A stretch of 64,000 nt of DNA from Euhalothece natronophila Z-M001 (GTDB taxonomy: Bacteria; Cyanobacteriota; Cyanobacteriia; Cyanobacteriales; Rubidibacteraceae), in NCBI RefSeq assembly GCF_007904085.1, contig NZ_CP042326.1, positions 1,364,001 through 1,428,000 of the forward strand, in the 5' to 3' direction. The position numbers and the translations under genes are program-made. Of the stretch, positions 9,296 through 19,851 are shown piece after piece (position 1 is the stretch's first letter; every line of letters begins with the position of its first letter). The notes below the pieces were generated by a model, which did no database searches, was not told the DNA's origin, and worked only from the letters and a program-made list of their open reading frames with translations.

Positions 9296-9932
9296 AAATT
9301 TCTGCCCCTTCTTCTAAATCAGGCTCTACATTGGGACCACGATCTAATACTTCCACATCCCATTGACCACGACGAGCGGTTTCAAACACCACATAACGCC
9401 CATCACCACTAATATTGGGATTACGAACCCAATGGGGATAAGAATCAGTTAAAATTTCGGTCTCTTCTGCAAACCGATCATATAGCGCGATCGCGGGACG
9501 GCCATCACGACTAACTAAATAAACTAAATAACGCCCTGTTAAGCTCAAACTTGGGCTTTCTTGCAGCGCATCCTCTGACTCTAACCCTGGTAAGGGCATA
9601 AACTGCTCCTGAGACAGGTCATACAACAACACTTGATGGCGACCATTGCGACCTGATACCCAAGCCAAATAACGCCCATTACCACTTAAACTGGGTTGTT
9701 GGTCATTATAACGACTATTAATTCCCGCTGATCCTTGGGGAAGTTCAGGAGAACCGCAAGCAGCAAGGAGACTCATTGCACTCACTCCCAGTCCCCAGCT
9801 CAATCCTTGTCGAATCTTTTTTCCTTGAAGCCAAGATGGTATCAGATATTTCAGATTAATAATCAAACTGATCGTAATCATCGGGGTCGTCATTTTCATT
9901 TTCTGGCGGATCAATCGGTTTATAATCCACAT
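9270..9932 (-). CDS. TolB/PD40-type beta-propeller lipoprotein (tandem paralogue)
   Basis: Up to 220 aa. The lipobox LLAAC (Cys59 of the longest frame) follows a hydrophobic stretch, and three PD40 blades follow (YLAWVSGRNGRHQVLLYD, YLVYLVSRDGRPAIALYD, YVVFETARRGQWDVEVLD). It is clearly a paralogue of the downstream gene. The start is uncertain: the longest frame overlaps the end of ycf66 by 77 bp, and an internal ATG at 9881 or a later TTG would give a more usual signal peptide. It ends inside the next gene (26-bp overlap), so the two are translationally linked. Confidence 0.68.
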   Translation of the reverse strand: MWIINRLIRQKMKMTTPMITISLIINLKYLIPSWLQGKKIRQGLSWGLGVSAMSLLAACGSPELPQGSAGINSRYNDQQPSLSGNGRYLAWVSGRNGRHQVLLYDLSQEQFMPLPGLESEDALQESPSLSLTGRYLVYLVSRDGRPAIALYDRFAEETEILTDSYPHWVRNPNISGDGRYVVFETARRGQWDVEVLDRGPNVEPDLEEGAEIYEEINQTQ

Positions 9933-10734
9933 AATCTTCCCGAGGTGGGGAAGGACGACGACGAGAAGAACTGCGATTCGCTGGTGGGCGAGAACGAACC
10001 GGAGACTCGGAACTACTACGTCTGGGGCTATCTTCCCGAGTACGGGGCTTACGGGGATAACGAGAAGATGAAGATGAAGAAGTTTCTTCGCGACGGGGAC
10101 GGCGAGGGGGTAAATACTCGTCAGTGTCTTCTTCGTCTAAATTACGCCGACGGCGATCATCATAGCGGGGTTTGGGTTCGTCATAATCTTCCTCATAGTC
10201 ATAGAAATCGGAACCCCTGCGACTACTCGGACGAGGAGAAGATGACCGACGATTACGAGTAGAGCGACTTCTACTTGGCCGGGAAGATTCTTCTTCATAA
10301 GCAGTGTTGCGGGGAGAACGCTCAGTGGCAGTTCCGCGTAGGCGACGGCGGCTATCAACGGGTTCTTCCTCTTCAAAAGAGGGTTCCATATCATCAATTT
10401 CAGCGCGATAAACCTTACTAGCACGGCGATCGCGATCTACAGTCGGTGCGCTCCGTTTCGCTTGTTCGGCAGTTGCTGATCGTAAACGAATCGTCTCCAC
10501 CCCAAAAGCAACCGCCATAGCCGTCAGTAAAAACTGACCAAATTGCAAAATGGGATCTAGTCGCCATCCTTGGAATAAAAGAATAAAACCGCAAAGTAAT
10601 CCCACTGCAGCGAAAAAAATATCTTGATCTCGTGATAATTCTGGGCGAAAAGAGCGCATAAAATATAAAGACGCTCCCGCTACGGCCAGAAAGATGCCAA
10701 GAATGCTGGCTGAATTCAGCCCAAAGTTTACCAT
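9856..10734 (-). CDS. ycf66: Ycf66 family protein
   Basis: 292 aa. The N-terminal 95 residues match Ycf66: MVNFGLNSASILGIFLAVAGA, YFMRSFRPELSRDQDIFFA and LFQGWRLDPILQFGQFL. Three hydrophobic segments (about 9-27, 38-57, 63-80) make this a membrane domain. Residues 96-292 are a low-complexity tail rich in Arg, Ser, Glu, Pro and Asp, probably disordered. Ycf66 is found in cyanobacteria and some plastids; its function is not established. psbX lies directly upstream on the same strand, suggesting a photosynthesis link and possible co-transcription. Confidence 0.9.
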   Translation of the reverse strand: MVNFGLNSASILGIFLAVAGASLYFMRSFRPELSRDQDIFFAAVGLLCGFILLFQGWRLDPILQFGQFLLTAMAVAFGVETIRLRSATAEQAKRSAPTVDRDRRASKVYRAEIDDMEPSFEEEEPVDSRRRLRGTATERSPRNTAYEEESSRPSRSRSTRNRRSSSPRPSSRRGSDFYDYEEDYDEPKPRYDDRRRRNLDEEDTDEYLPPRRPRREETSSSSSSRYPRKPRTREDSPRRSSSESPVRSRPPANRSSSRRRPSPPREDYVDYKPIDPPENENDDPDDYDQFDY

Positions 10735-10825
10735 TGTTCTGCTCCTTGCTTGGGTTTTCTGCTTGCAGTAATTAAGACCTTCTCTTTAATGTTAATACCT
10801 ATTACTGATCAGGCTCTGTGAAATT

Positions 10826-10872
10826 TGAGCCCACCATAAAAGTTATCCAGAGGATAAGAACCCCTCGGCTCA
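10826..10872. other. Nested stem-loop in the psbX-ycf66 spacer
   Basis: An outer 6-bp stem (10826-10831 with 10867-10872) encloses a 6-bp hairpin (10843-10848 with 10852-10857, 3-base loop). It is symmetrical enough to form on either strand. On the minus strand it lies after psbX and before ycf66, so it could be a processing site, leader element or weak terminator. No T-run follows. Confidence 0.35.
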
Positions 10873-10943
10873 TATAATAATTGAACCGCAGAGTAGAAAC
10901 TTTTTACCCCCTGGACAAGCATCTGTCTCAATTCAAGAATCGC

Positions 10944-11063
10944 TTAGGAGCGACGAACCCGATCTTTGACACTAACAAAAACGATTCCAACAATTACTGG
11001 GATAACGACAATTAGCGTTCCAGCAAGTAAACTATAAAGAAAATTTGCTAAAGATGGTGTCAT
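10944..11063 (-). CDS. psbX: Photosystem II protein PsbX
   Basis: 39 aa single-helix protein. It begins MTPSLANFLYSLLAG and has a hydrophobic span (about residues 11-30) ending in a basic KDRVRRS tail. This is the PsbX pattern: start, length and the TPSLANF motif all match. PsbX is a peripheral subunit of photosystem II in the thylakoid membrane near cytochrome b559, influencing quinone turnover at QB. The ycf66 gene follows on the same strand. Confidence 0.93.
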   Translation of the reverse strand: MTPSLANFLYSLLAGTLIVVIPVIVGIVFVSVKDRVRRS

Positions 11064-11207
11064 AGTTAAGTGACTGATTTAATGATTTGTTACAGCAATA
11101 AACCCTATGCTACCTTACAGGATAACAGGAAATATATCTAATCTGGTTTTTAATTCCTGATTAATCTAGCATAGAATATCTTTATTAATAATTTTAATAA
11201 TTGAGTC

Positions 11208-11483
11208 ATGGATTTATCAACACTGGTGGACTGGGGTTTAGGGTCATTTTTAGCGATCATGACAATTCTATTTATTTTTCGGATTGTTTTGACCTGGTAT
11301 CCTCAAATTAACTTGAAACAATTTCCCTATAACTTAGTTGCTTATCCCACCGAGCCCTTTTTAGCCCCTTTACGCAAAGTTATTTCCCCCATTGGCGGCG
11401 TTGATATTACCCCCATCATTTGGGTAGGAATTTTTACCCTCCTGCGAGAACTTTTATTAGGACAGCAAGGACTCTTAAATTAA
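11208..11483 (+). CDS. YggT/Ycf19 family membrane protein
   Basis: 91 aa with two hydrophobic helices (about 8-28 and 68-85) and the family signature between them: FRIVLTWYPQ, then PTEPFLAPLRKVISPIGGVDITPIIW. YggT/Ycf19 proteins occur in most bacteria and in plastids; cyanobacterial/plastid members have been linked to membrane organisation and division or photosystem assembly, but the biochemical role is unclear. Monocistronic by spacing, on the strand opposite psbX. Confidence 0.88.
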   Translation: MDLSTLVDWGLGSFLAIMTILFIFRIVLTWYPQINLKQFPYNLVAYPTEPFLAPLRKVISPIGGVDITPIIWVGIFTLLRELLLGQQGLLN

Positions 11484-11624
11484 GGTTGCATAACTGACAA
11501 CCCAAATTTTAACGAAAAAAACTTCTCTCTCAGGCTATTTTTTTTTGTACGATAGAGAGCAAGAAGCATTTTCCCCAGATGGGGAGTTGCGTTTGGTGAT
11601 GGAGAAACAATATCGAGCCTGTTA

Positions 11625-13577
11625 ATGGACAGATCGACTTCTTTGGTGGCGGAGTTATTAAAAACAGTACCTCGCCTGCGAACTCAAATTTATTTCAAAT
11701 CCTCCTTGACAGCCCTTTCTCACGCCATGGAGGATCAAGTTTTGGCAAGTTTTGATCCGCCGCTGGTAATTGCTAGCTTTCAACAAGAACGATTTTATCG
11801 TCAAGAAGCGCACCGCTATCGGCGTTTAGGAAAAAAGAGTGACCAGATTTATATTTTTTCGGCCCCAGATACGTCTTTTAATGACGAAGATAGTCGTTCC
11901 ACAACCATTAACTTTGCTGCCGAAGATACGTTAGCAAATGAATGGCATCTCGTGGTGATTGGCAAAACCTTTACCAGTTGTTTAGTTTGTCAGGAATGTT
12001 CCGTTAGCGAAAATCAGCAAGCAAGTTCGGTTGATTCAGCAAGACGGTTTGAGGGAATTTGGACATTTGATGAGGAAGTAGCCAAAACCACTGCTTCTTT
12101 CTTACTAGACAAAGTCTTAGATTATCGCCCAGAATTATCTGACAAAATTGCAACTGCCCGTGAACATTATTGTCAACAAGTATCATCGTTAACAACAGAA
12201 GACAAAAAAGCACAGCCTGATCCTTTTGTAGAAAGGCTATTAACTCATTTACAAGCCGGACAATATCGTCTCATTCGTGCCTATAGCTCGATCGCGCAGA
12301 AAGAGGAAAAAGAAAGACTGCTACGATCCCTAACCAATGCCATCCGCCAATCGTTAGATATCCACGAAATTTTAGAAATTACCGTGCAGGAATTGGGAGA
12401 AGCCTTATCTGCTTGCCGTTGCCTAGTTTATCGCTGTCGTACTGACACCACCACCGCCAAAATTAAGCATGAATTTTTACAATCTCATGTTATCTCCGTT
12501 AAAGACGAAACTTGGCCAGTTGCCAATAATCCCCTTTTAAAAAAGGTACAACAAGATCAAACTCCACTGTATATTCAAGAAACCGCCAAGGAAACCACCA
12601 TTCAGGAAAGCCCCCTGTTATCTTCTCTGGTGAAAGAAAATCAAATTCAAAGCTGGCTACTGGTTCCCCTGCTTTATCAAGGAGACGTTATTGGCATGAT
12701 AGAACTCCATCATTGTCAAGAAAATGGCAGTCCTTGGAGTGAGAATGATATTGAACTAGTTGAAGCGATCGCGCCGCAAATTGGACTCGCCCTTACCCAA
12801 GCCGAAGCCTATGCCAACTTAGAAAGCCTGAATGAACAACTCGAAGCCCTTGAACAAACTCGTTCTAATCTCGTTGCCATTACTGGGCATGAACTACGCA
12901 CTCCCCTTTCTACAATCCAAGTTTGCCTAGAAAGCCTCATTAGTGAACCTGATATGTCGGAAGAACTCCGACAAGTGATGTTATCTACAGCCATGAATGA
13001 TGCGGAACGGATGCGCCGCTTAGTTCAAGATTTTCTCACCCTCTCTCGCCTCGAAAGTGGGCGGATTGAATGGAATCCTGAACCCATGTCGGTGGAAGAA
13101 TGTATTGAATTATCCCTGAGTAATATTCGGGGACAAAATACAGAAAATCCCCTACCTACTATTGAAAATGAAAGCAAAGAGGAACTTCCCCTTGCTTATG
13201 TGGATGGAGAATGGCTAGTGGAAGTGTTAGCTAAACTTCTCGATAACGCCTGTAAATTTACAGAAAAAGACGGTAAGATTACCCTTTCAGCAACCCCACA
13301 ATCCGGAAATACCGTTCAAGTAACCGTCGCTGACACTGGGCGAGGCATAGAACCCTCTCGCTTAGAAACGGTGTTTGACCGTTTTTATCAAGAAGAAGGG
13401 GCGCTACAGCGAACTACGGGGGGAACCGGGTTAGGATTAGCGATTTGCCGTCAAATTGTGAATAAATGGGGAGGAGAAATTTGGGCAGAATCGAAAGGGA
13501 AAAATAATGGTACCAAATTTCACTTTACCGTTCCCATTGCAAAAGAGGCGCGAGTGAAATCTGCTGCCAGAAGTTAA
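11625..13577 (+). CDS. DICT-GAF hybrid sensor histidine kinase
   Basis: 650 aa cytoplasmic sensor kinase. Order: DICT-like domain (about 1-190, with FDPPLVIASFQQERFYRQEAHRY split by loops), a linker helix, a GAF domain (about 237-395), HisKA with the phosphoacceptor His in TGHELRTPLST (about 421), and HATPase_c (N box LLDNACKFT, G1 VADTGRGIEP, F box FDRFYQ, G2 GTGLGLAICRQ). No transmembrane segment. The GAF domain could bind a cofactor, but no chromophore Cys is evident. No response regulator is adjacent, so the partner is unknown. Confidence 0.85.
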   Translation: MDRSTSLVAELLKTVPRLRTQIYFKSSLTALSHAMEDQVLASFDPPLVIASFQQERFYRQEAHRYRRLGKKSDQIYIFSAPDTSFNDEDSRSTTINFAAEDTLANEWHLVVIGKTFTSCLVCQECSVSENQQASSVDSARRFEGIWTFDEEVAKTTASFLLDKVLDYRPELSDKIATAREHYCQQVSSLTTEDKKAQPDPFVERLLTHLQAGQYRLIRAYSSIAQKEEKERLLRSLTNAIRQSLDIHEILEITVQELGEALSACRCLVYRCRTDTTTAKIKHEFLQSHVISVKDETWPVANNPLLKKVQQDQTPLYIQETAKETTIQESPLLSSLVKENQIQSWLLVPLLYQGDVIGMIELHHCQENGSPWSENDIELVEAIAPQIGLALTQAEAYANLESLNEQLEALEQTRSNLVAITGHELRTPLSTIQVCLESLISEPDMSEELRQVMLSTAMNDAERMRRLVQDFLTLSRLESGRIEWNPEPMSVEECIELSLSNIRGQNTENPLPTIENESKEELPLAYVDGEWLVEVLAKLLDNACKFTEKDGKITLSATPQSGNTVQVTVADTGRGIEPSRLETVFDRFYQEEGALQRTTGGTGLGLAICRQIVNKWGGEIWAESKGKNNGTKFHFTVPIAKEARVKSAARS

Positions 13578-13644
13578 AGGCAATCTAGATTACACTATGG
13601 ACTCGCAAATAACGATAAGCTAATTGATGATTGCTATTTAATAA

Positions 13645-15282
<1,638 letters not shown>

Positions 15283-15622
15283 TCGTCCCACAGATTAATC
15301 CCCTCTCCTTAGAAATTCCACTCAGATCGGGAGATGGGGAGACAAGGGAGACTGGGGAGATGGGGGGGATGGGGAATTTTATTTAACTTTCATGAAGTTT
15401 TTGTCCTTTGTCCTTTGTCAACCAATGACTAATGACTAATAACGAATACAGACTAAGAAGCACTATAGCAACATGATCTCATTTGTAAAAACTAGCTCAA
15501 CATTACGTAGGCTGAAAGCCGTGCCGAAGGCTTCCCCCCCACCCCCCTTAGTAAGGGGGGAATTAAAGGGGGGATCCCAAATCCCAACTAAAAATTTACA
15601 ACTGATTTAGGATTGCTATATA
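15283..15622. repeat. 340-bp repeat-rich convergent spacer
   Basis: No gene is supported here. It contains a G-rich stretch of GGGGAGA-like units (about 15330-15375), heptamer-type repeats of the TGTCCTT / TAATGAC kind (about 15404-15440), and a dispersed C/G-rich palindromic repeat (about 15533-15585) whose other copies lie at 27129-27194 and 27418-27455. This is typical of cyanobacterial repeat clusters between convergent genes. Confidence 0.65.
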
Positions 15623-16894
15623 TTATCTATCTGCTTTTTTCAAACGATTAATCCAACCTTGATTAGCTTGCAAAATTTCACGATAAGAGATATTAGAATC
15701 TAATAATAAATCAAAAACAAAGGGCTTAAATAAATTGGGAAATAACCGATTTAAGAATCGTTTTATTTTTAATCTTAAGAATAGCTCGGCAACTAAAATT
15801 TTACGACGGGGAAAGGCATAATCTGATAATTCTTTAAGCGCATGAGCATCAGGAACTCTCTTCTCGGAAAATGCTGGTAGGGTTTTTTCCCAGTTATCTT
15901 GATATTGATCTAATACTTGATCAAAAATCAGGACATCTTCTAACCCGGCATTGCAGCCCTGACCAAGGGAAGGAGAAACCGCATGGGCAGCATCTCCAAG
16001 CATTAAAATTTTACTATCCTCATGGAAGCGATCGCAGCGTACTGTTAAAACTTTTCCTATAGGGCGTTCTAGTAATGCTTCTGCTTCTTCTCCTGAAAGA
16101 CAAGGACTAAAAAAGGGAAAATTAGTCTTCATAAACTCGAAAACATCTGCTTGACTAGAGAAGTTTTCAAAAGGATTATTTTTAGTATCAAACACAATAA
16201 CGCCATTAAGTTGGTCTTCCGGTTGCGGCACTAATAACATTCGCGTTCTATCTTTCAAAGTTTGAGCATGAATAGTATCTCGATCTAACTGAAGATCAGG
16301 GTTAGAAGGTTGCTGGAAAAAGACGGATTTATAATCTTCAGGAACATAACTTACTTCACTTTCTAATCCCTTTTTGTTGACTAAATGTTGTCGAATGCGC
16401 GATCGCGCTCCATCTGCCGCAACAAGCCGATCATAATTTACTGTTAAGACTTCCCCATTTTCTACTTCAATATTAACAGTATTTTTTGTATCATCTAGGG
16501 AAATTAATTTAGAATTAAAGCTCAGTTTTAAGCGATTACTGTCAACAGTTTTCTCTAAATGTTGTAGAATAAGTTTAACTAATTGGTTACGGTCAAGACA
16601 AACTAAGGGTTGTTTGCGAGGAATACGACGGGATTTTTTACTGTGGCTGTTTGTTCCATAAATCCAAACACTTTCTTCGGTAATTGCATTTTCTAACCCC
16701 TCAATTTTTCGTAATGCCTTGCGTCCGCGTTCTTGCAAATTAATAGGAAAAGTTCGCTCCGCCTCAAATTCTTTGCGAAGAGGATCGTCGCGACGTTCAT
16801 AAATTTCTACTTGATACTGTTCTCGACGTAAAAGATAATGAGCTAATAATAAACCAGTTGGTCCAGCACCAATAATAACAACTTTTTTCCACAT
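15623..16894 (-). CDS. FAD-dependent monooxygenase (kynurenine 3-monooxygenase-like)
   Basis: 423 aa flavoprotein hydroxylase of the PHBH-like group. Residues 6-11 carry the GAGPTG dinucleotide-binding motif, then the DG motif AADGARSRIR (about 159-168) and the GD motif MLGDAAHAVSPSLGQGCNAG (about 296-315), which contacts FAD. Conserved Arg in NLQERGRKALR resembles kynurenine monooxygenases. No membrane anchor is obvious, although the C terminus is rich in hydrophobic and basic residues. Substrate unknown. Its gene is isolated, and a repeat-rich spacer follows it. Confidence 0.78.
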   Translation of the reverse strand: MWKKVVIIGAGPTGLLLAHYLLRREQYQVEIYERRDDPLRKEFEAERTFPINLQERGRKALRKIEGLENAITEESVWIYGTNSHSKKSRRIPRKQPLVCLDRNQLVKLILQHLEKTVDSNRLKLSFNSKLISLDDTKNTVNIEVENGEVLTVNYDRLVAADGARSRIRQHLVNKKGLESEVSYVPEDYKSVFFQQPSNPDLQLDRDTIHAQTLKDRTRMLLVPQPEDQLNGVIVFDTKNNPFENFSSQADVFEFMKTNFPFFSPCLSGEEAEALLERPIGKVLTVRCDRFHEDSKILMLGDAAHAVSPSLGQGCNAGLEDVLIFDQVLDQYQDNWEKTLPAFSEKRVPDAHALKELSDYAFPRRKILVAELFLRLKIKRFLNRLFPNLFKPFVFDLLLDSNISYREILQANQGWINRLKKADR

Positions 16895-17091
16895 ATTGGA
16901 AATTTTTAATTTATTCGTTATTTCCTTACTTTGACTAGTTTACAAAATAGACACACTATCTTAAACTAAATCTATATTAATTCTTAATTATCATTAAAAT
17001 CGCTTAAGTGAATTTTAAAAATGTTATTCTGCTGCCATTATAATTTATAATGAGCTGATTAAGCATCAATCTACTGCTCTGTTAAAACAAT

Positions 17092-18432
17092 ATGAAATTG
17101 CTTGATCGCGCTCGTTTAGCATTAGCCGTTATCGTTGCAAAAACAGTTCCTCCTATTATCAGAAAATTAGGACTAGGGGCTGGTAGTGTCCTCCCCGGGG
17201 AAATTGCCCGTCGTCTTCACCCTAATCTTTTAGCCCTTCTTTGTGAACAAGTACGAGAAGGTGTAATTTTAATTGTAGGAACCAATGGCAAAACCACTAC
17301 TTCCCTGCTTTTAAGAACAATTTTAGAAGAAAATGGGGCAAAAATTACTCATAATGCTACAGGAGCTAACCTGATTAATGGCTTAATTACGGCTCTTTTA
17401 TTTGACACTAATTTATTGGGTAAACTTAATGCTGATTATGCCATTTTAGAAGTTGATGAAAATATTTTTCCCTTAATTGTTCAACCCTGCCAACCAACAA
17501 TTATTTTAGGATTAAATTTATTTCGAGATCAGCTAGATCGATATGGAGAAGTAGATGCTATTAGCGAAAAATGGCAACAAGCAATTACACCACTTCCCTT
17601 AACTACGACCATTATCTTAAATGCCGATGATCCCACTCTTTGCTACTTAGGAAATAATTTACCACAAAATGTGTTATTTTTTGGCTTAACTGAATCTGAA
17701 TTATATTTAGAAGAAATTCCTCATGCTGTTGATTCCATTTATTGTCCTGCTTGTGGTGCTTCTTTAGACTACCAAGGGGTTTATTTATCTCACTTAGGAG
17801 ACTATGACTGTCCAAGCTGTGATTTTACTAAGGCAAAATTAGATATTTACAGTCCAGAGTGGGGGCAAATTTTAGTGGGAATTTATAATAAATATAATAC
17901 TTTAGCCGCTGCTTTAGCCTCACAAGCCTTAAATATCCCGACTTCTAATATTGAAAAAACCATCAAAACCTTTCGGGCAGCTTTTGGACGCGCAGAAGAA
18001 CTCAATGTTAATGGAAAATCCGTCAGAATTCTGTTATCAAAAAATCCGGTAGGGATGAATGAAACCATCCGCACGGTTAATGAAATCAAACAACAAGGAA
18101 AAGCTCAAGCCACGTTATTGATTTTAAATGATCGCACCCCTGATGGAACTGATGTATCATGGATTTGGGACGTGGACACTGAGCAATTAGTCTCTCAAGG
18201 TGGCACAATTATTATCAGCGGCGATCGCGTTTATGATCTGGCTCTACGCATTCAGTATAGCCAAGAAACCCTAAATGATGCTCAATTGAACCTCATTATT
18301 AAAGAGGACTTAAAAGAAGCAGTGGAGACTGCCCTTAATCATACTGCCCCTGATGAAACTTTGCACATTCTTCCCACCTACTCGGCTATGTTAGAAGTGC
18401 GACAATTGTTAACCGGACGCAAAATTCAATAG
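17092..18432 (+). CDS. murT: Mur ligase family protein MurT (lipid II isoglutaminyl synthase catalytic subunit)
   Basis: 446 aa. Mur ligase central domain with P-loop GTNGKTTT (63-70), a Cys4 zinc-ribbon insert (CPAC ... CPSC, about 221-245) and the C-terminal MurT-type domain (DUF1727; LNDRTPDGTDVSWIWDVD). With GatD, MurT amidates the alpha-carboxyl of D-Glu in lipid II. The gatD partner, usually adjacent in Gram-positives, is not next door: an M16 homologue starts at the base after this stop codon. So amidation is inferred from the family and needs a distant GatD. Confidence 0.85.
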   Translation: MKLLDRARLALAVIVAKTVPPIIRKLGLGAGSVLPGEIARRLHPNLLALLCEQVREGVILIVGTNGKTTTSLLLRTILEENGAKITHNATGANLINGLITALLFDTNLLGKLNADYAILEVDENIFPLIVQPCQPTIILGLNLFRDQLDRYGEVDAISEKWQQAITPLPLTTTIILNADDPTLCYLGNNLPQNVLFFGLTESELYLEEIPHAVDSIYCPACGASLDYQGVYLSHLGDYDCPSCDFTKAKLDIYSPEWGQILVGIYNKYNTLAAALASQALNIPTSNIEKTIKTFRAAFGRAEELNVNGKSVRILLSKNPVGMNETIRTVNEIKQQGKAQATLLILNDRTPDGTDVSWIWDVDTEQLVSQGGTIIISGDRVYDLALRIQYSQETLNDAQLNLIIKEDLKEAVETALNHTAPDETLHILPTYSAMLEVRQLLTGRKIQ

Positions 18433-19695
18433 ATGCAAACCTTAGAACCGAATTCCACGCGCCAAACGATTCAACGAACTACCCTCGATAATGGGATTAC
18501 CCTAATTGTGATTGAAAATCCCACTGCTGATATTATTGCAGGAAGACTCTTTCTGAAAAATGCTGGCAACCGTGTTGAATCACCGTCTCAAGCAGGACTT
18601 TCCCATTTACTATCTACTGTAATAACTAAAGGTACAGCCACCCTCAACGCGGCTGACATCGCTGAAAAAATAGAATCAGTGGGGGCAGGAATTAATGCTG
18701 AAACTGCTAACGATTATTTTAGCCTCAGTCTGAAAACTGTTTCCCAAGACTTTCCCGAAATTTTCTCTTTAGTGGGAGAAATTATGCGCGCGCCTAGTTT
18801 TCCTGACAGTGAAGTCGAACTTGAACAAGCCCTCACTCTACAAGCCATTGCCGCGCAACAGGAACAACCTTTCAATCTTGCCTTTAATCAACTGCGATCG
18901 CAGATGTATCCGCAACATCCCTACGGTAGCCCTGTTTTAGGGACAGAAGAAACCGTTTCTGCTTTGAGCGTAGCTGATCTCAAATCGTATCATCAAACCT
19001 ACTTCCGTCCTGATAACTTAGTAATTAGTCTCTCAGGACGAATTACCCTAGAACAAGCAATTACAGAAGTAAAGCAAGTGTTTGGAGATTGGCAACCACC
19101 TGCTACCCCTCAACCGACTCCCTCTCTTGTTTCTCCCACCCCCCAGCCATATCAAGAATTTATGCATCAAGAAACCCAACAGAGTATTATTATGTTGGGA
19201 TATCTCACTGCTTCTGTGAAAGATTCTGACTACCCAATTTTGAAACTGCTTAATACCTATCTCGGAAATGGACTCTCCTCACGGTTATTTGTCGAATTAC
19301 GGGAAAAAAAAGGACTTGCTTATGATGTCTCATCCTTGTATCCGACTCGGCTAGAACCCTCTTACTTCGTTACCTATATGGGAACTGCCCCTAATAATCT
19401 TGAGATTGCTTACCAGGGATTACGCCAAGAAGTAGAAAGACTCTGTGAGGTGCAGTTAACTGAAGAAGAGTTACAAGCTAGTAAGAATAAGTTGTTAGGA
19501 CAATATGCCCTCGGAAAGCAAAGTAATGGGCAACTGGCGCAATTATTTGGTTGGTATGAAACCTTAAATCAAGGAATAGAGTTTGATGATCGGTTTCAAG
19601 AAATGGTGGCTGGAGTAAGTAGTGAACAGATCCAAGCCGTGGCTCAAAAATATCTGCAAGTTGATCCCTATGTCTCAATCGTGGGGTCTAGTTGA
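18433..19695 (+). CDS. M16 family peptidase homologue lacking the zinc motif
   Basis: 420 aa, two M16 halves. The catalytic HxxEH of active members is replaced by HLLST at residues 58-62 (AGLSHLLSTV), so this subunit should not bind zinc. The second half keeps the Arg/Tyr segment (LREKKGLAYDVSSLY) that in paired M16 enzymes binds substrate. It is therefore probably the non-catalytic partner of an active M16 subunit encoded elsewhere. It directly abuts murT (no spacer). No signal peptide is seen. Confidence 0.82.
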   Translation: MQTLEPNSTRQTIQRTTLDNGITLIVIENPTADIIAGRLFLKNAGNRVESPSQAGLSHLLSTVITKGTATLNAADIAEKIESVGAGINAETANDYFSLSLKTVSQDFPEIFSLVGEIMRAPSFPDSEVELEQALTLQAIAAQQEQPFNLAFNQLRSQMYPQHPYGSPVLGTEETVSALSVADLKSYHQTYFRPDNLVISLSGRITLEQAITEVKQVFGDWQPPATPQPTPSLVSPTPQPYQEFMHQETQQSIIMLGYLTASVKDSDYPILKLLNTYLGNGLSSRLFVELREKKGLAYDVSSLYPTRLEPSYFVTYMGTAPNNLEIAYQGLRQEVERLCEVQLTEEELQASKNKLLGQYALGKQSNGQLAQLFGWYETLNQGIEFDDRFQEMVAGVSSEQIQAVAQKYLQVDPYVSIVGSS

Positions 19696-19710
19696 CACTA
19701 GCAATCAACT

Positions 19711-19802
19711 CTACCACCGAAAGGAGGCGGATTCTCGCTTCAATCCCTGCTTGAGTGCATTGTACCATAAAACACCTTAAATGGCGGGGCTTTAGACCCG
19801 TG
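19711..19802. mobile_element. Possible IS200/IS605-type end remnant
   Basis: Two imperfect hairpins recall IS605-family ends: CCACC-GAAA-GGAGG at about 19713-19726 followed by a TTCTCGCTTCAATCCC tract, and CGGGGCTTTAGACCCG at 19785-19800. There is no tnpA or tnpB between or near them, so at most this is a solo end or small derivative just upstream of leuS. The identification rests on remembered end motifs only. Confidence 0.35.
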
Positions 19803-19851
19803 ATTTTTGGTAAAATAATAAAACGCTGGAGTCATCGCAATAACAAAAATC

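Noticed and set aside
15330-15440. G-rich and TGTCCTT/TAATGAC tracts considered as a CRISPR-like array
   Set aside because: Units are 7 bp and contiguous with no spacers; they are the short tandem repeats typical of cyanobacteria.
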